From the NCBI GenBank assembly GCA_021325115.1, contig JAJPHU010000087.1, positions 1-38,253 of the forward strand: a DNA stretch of 38,253 nt, given 5' to 3'. A model generated the notes under the pieces. The model saw only the letters and a list, made by a program, of their open reading frames with translations, searched no databases and was not told the DNA's origin. The position numbers and the translations under genes are program-made. Positions 36,441-38,253 of this stretch are shown here, one piece after another. The DNA comes from Planctomycetota bacterium. GTDB taxonomy: Bacteria; Planctomycetota; Planctomycetia; Gemmatales; Gemmataceae. Positions within the stretch are counted from its first letter, which is position 1, and the number at the start of each line of letters is the position of its first letter.

Positions 36441-37419
36441 TGCGGCTGATTACCTGCGCCAGCGCGGTTGGATCGGCGTGGGGCCGGCACACATCGAACT
36501 GCTGGGCGGCGGCGTATCCAACGTTGTCTTGCGCATCGAGACGCCCGACCGTCTGCTCGTGCTCAAGCAATCGCGACCACAGCTGCGAACGCGTGATGCC
36601 TGGTTTAGTGATCTGGAGCGCGTCTACCGCGAGCAGGAAGTGATGCAGGCGCTCGCTCCACTTTTGCCTCCTTACACGGTCCCCGAAGTATTATTTGTCG
36701 ATCGCGCCAATTACGTCTTCGTCATGGCCCACGCACCGCGCGGAGCGAAGGTGTGGAAACAGCAATTGCTGTCCGGCGATATCGATCTTACTTTCGGTGA
36801 GTACGTCGGCCGCATTCTCGGACGCATCCACGAATCCACGGCGCGGAACCCACATCTCGTTGGACCATTTGCCGATCGCCACGTCTTTGTGCAGTTGCGT
36901 GTGGATCCCTACTATCGTCGCATTCAGGAACGCCGCCCCGAAGTGGCCGACGCTGTGCAACCGCTGATCGATCGGTTGATGACGGCGCGCGATGCCTTGT
37001 GTCACGGCGATTACAGTCCGAAAAATATTCTTACACATGAACATGGTTTTACACTCGTCGATTACGAGACAGGCCACTTCGGCGATCCAACGATGGATCT
37101 GGGGTTTTGTCTCAGCCACCTGATGCTCAAAGCGATCAAGCGTTCGCACGATCGCCAGCGGCACTTCGAGTTGACACGCCGCTTCTGGCAAGGATACACA
37201 GCGGAAACGACGTTTTTGTCGCATGAGGAATTACAGAGCCGCGGCATCGAACATTGCGGTGTCTGCCTGTTGGCGCGCATCGATGGCACCAGCCCAGTGG
37301 AATATCTCCCAGAGGAAGACAAACGCACGACAGTGCGGCGACTGGGGCGCCGCCTGTTACTCGATCGCCCCCGTTACTGGGACGAGGTGTTGGAGATAGT
37401 CGAAGGGTTGCTCCTATGA
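36418..37419 (+). CDS. aminoglycoside/choline-kinase-type phosphotransferase
   Basis: 333 residues. Kinase-like fold of the APH family: glycine-rich strand ELLGGGVSNVVLRI, VLKQS with the ATP-binding Lys, catalytic loop LCHGDYSPKNIL (His-Gly-Asp and Asn), and metal site LVDYETGHFGDP. It phosphorylates a small-molecule hydroxyl with ATP; aminoglycosides, choline, methylthioribose and sugars are all possible in this family, and I cannot choose. The start overlaps galE by 23 bp and the stop overlaps the enolase-like start (ATGA), so the three are translated together. A role in sugar or polyol phosphorylation is inferred from that. Confidence 0.85.
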   Translation: MIELTVDNAADYLRQRGWIGVGPAHIELLGGGVSNVVLRIETPDRLLVLKQSRPQLRTRDAWFSDLERVYREQEVMQALAPLLPPYTVPEVLFVDRANYVFVMAHAPRGAKVWKQQLLSGDIDLTFGEYVGRILGRIHESTARNPHLVGPFADRHVFVQLRVDPYYRRIQERRPEVADAVQPLIDRLMTARDALCHGDYSPKNILTHEHGFTLVDYETGHFGDPTMDLGFCLSHLMLKAIKRSHDRQRHFELTRRFWQGYTAETTFLSHEELQSRGIEHCGVCLLARIDGTSPVEYLPEEDKRTTVRRLGRRLLLDRPRYWDEVLEIVEGLLL

Positions 37420-38253
37420 CCTCGAATGATTCGACCATTCGATGCATCTATGCCCGTGAAGTACTCGACAGCCGTGGCAATCCCACAGTCGAAGTCGAGG
37501 TCCACTGTGCCGGCGGCGCCTGGGGACGGGCCATCGTGCCATCAGGCGCCAGCACGGGGCGGCATGAAGCTGTTGAACGGCGCGATGGCGATTCCTCGCG
37601 CTACGGCGGCAAGGGGGTTCGCTGTGCCGTCGCCAATGTGCGCGACATCCTCGCGCCGCGCCTTTGCGGCATGGATGCGACGGAACAGAGACGCATCGAT
37701 CAGTTGTTATGCGAACTGGACGGCACGACGAACAAGTCACGGCTGGGGGCGAATGCTATCCTCGGCGTTTCGCTCGCTTGTGCTCATGCCGCTGCGGCCA
37801 GTCGCGGGCAATCGTTGTGGCGCTATCTCGATTCCGAAGGCAACGCTCGGATGCCACTGCCGATGATTAACCTTATCAGCGGCGGGCTACATGCGGGCGG
37901 CAATCTCGATGTGCAAGATTTTCTCTTCATGCCCATTGGCGCTCGCTCTTATAGCGAATCGTTGGAGATAACGGTCGCCGTTTATCGGGCCTTGAGCCGT
38001 GTTCTGATCTGTCATGGTTTCGAAGGCGTATTAGTCGGCGATGAGGGCGGATATGGACCGCGCCTGCGATCCAACGAGCAGGCCATCGAGATGATCCTGC
38101 GGGCCATCGAGGATGTAGGGCTGAAAGCGGGTGAGCAGGCAGCGTTGGCGCTGGATGTGGCCAGTACGCACTTTTATCGTAATGGGCGCTACCATCTGTG
38201 CATCGGCGGCGGCCGTGCGCTCGATACCGAAGAGATGATCGCTCTCCTGGAAC
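37416..38253 (+). CDS. eno: enolase-like protein, truncated by the window edge
   Basis: The first 279 codons; the gene continues beyond 38253. The start ATG overlaps the preceding stop. Enolase features are clear: AREVLDSRGNPTVEVEV, VPSGASTG with the mobile-loop Ser, LDGTTNKSRLGANAILGVSL, MINLISGGLHAGG with the His matching yeast His159, VGDEGGYGP (yeast Glu211) and ALDVAST (yeast Asp246). Two positions differ. VQDF carries Asp where yeast Glu168 (QEF) is expected, and VASTHFY has His where Glu is usual. It may therefore be a divergent paralogue rather than the housekeeping enzyme. The canonical reaction is 2-phosphoglycerate to phosphoenolpyruvate. The Lys residues of the C-terminal half cannot be checked here. 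Confidence 0.85.
   Translation, partial: MTSNDSTIRCIYAREVLDSRGNPTVEVEVHCAGGAWGRAIVPSGASTGRHEAVERRDGDSSRYGGKGVRCAVANVRDILAPRLCGMDATEQRRIDQLLCELDGTTNKSRLGANAILGVSLACAHAAAASRGQSLWRYLDSEGNARMPLPMINLISGGLHAGGNLDVQDFLFMPIGARSYSESLEITVAVYRALSRVLICHGFEGVLVGDEGGYGPRLRSNEQAIEMILRAIEDVGLKAGEQAALALDVASTHFYRNGRYHLCIGGGRALDTEEMIALLE

Overview
The window looks like a chromosomal segment of a planctomycete, most likely from the Gemmata group (Gemmataceae). The evidence is the gene families: a secreted PVC-type dehydrogenase fused to cytochrome c and cupredoxin modules, a DUF1549/DUF1553 cytochrome-like protein next to a pre-peptidase-domain partner, Uma2 remnants, a PQQ-type propeller lipoprotein, an FHA/coiled-coil protein and many secreted proteins of unknown function. 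GC content is moderately high by eye. I see no rRNA, tRNA, CRISPR array or intact prophage. The species is not identified.

Layout. 1-1110 is a decayed zone: an IS630 transposase remnant with an internal deletion and a small frameshifted gene. 1109-1516 is a small secreted-protein gene with an amber codon in its signal peptide. 1576-6684 encodes a 1702-residue multidomain secreted enzyme. 6783-10297 is a minus-strand block of three secreted proteins of unknown function. 10549-12000 is a propeller lipoprotein. 12361-13659 (minus) is a SpoIIE-type phosphatase with a broken gene directly behind it. 13940-14259 holds a VapB-like antitoxin and a truncated VapC. 14263-16713 fuses a serine hydrolase to a VanX-like dipeptidase. 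16836-21524 is the DUF1549/1553 plus pre-peptidase pair. 21543-26123 (minus, apart from one small plus-strand lipoprotein) contains the FHA coiled-coil protein, RidA and a PstS-like lipoprotein. 26369-27313 is an HDAC-like deacetylase, followed by a broken Uma2 gene. 27828 to the end is a same-strand run: TPR metallopeptidase, unknown protein, MazG-like protein, membrane protein, ABC ATPase, internally deleted Uma2, GalE, phosphotransferase and an enolase-like protein cut by the window edge. The last three genes overlap end to start, as do MazG and the membrane protein.

The most unusual signal is not a single gene cassette. Several families of small palindromic repeats occupy intergenic gaps and also run in frame through proteins. 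One repeat supplies the Shine-Dalgarno sequence and the signal-peptide core of the gene at 19386. Another forms the linker of the hydrolase-VanX fusion. A third sits just behind the signal peptide of the protein at 9464-10297. A 65-bp palindrome is present in two clear and two divergent copies. A perfect 53-bp inverted repeat encloses heptanucleotide repeats. In parallel, three genes (the IS630 transposase and both Uma2 genes) keep their N- and C-terminal parts but have lost the middle. I did not find a clear new defence or biosynthetic system. The repeat-to-protein exaptation is the part I would follow up first.
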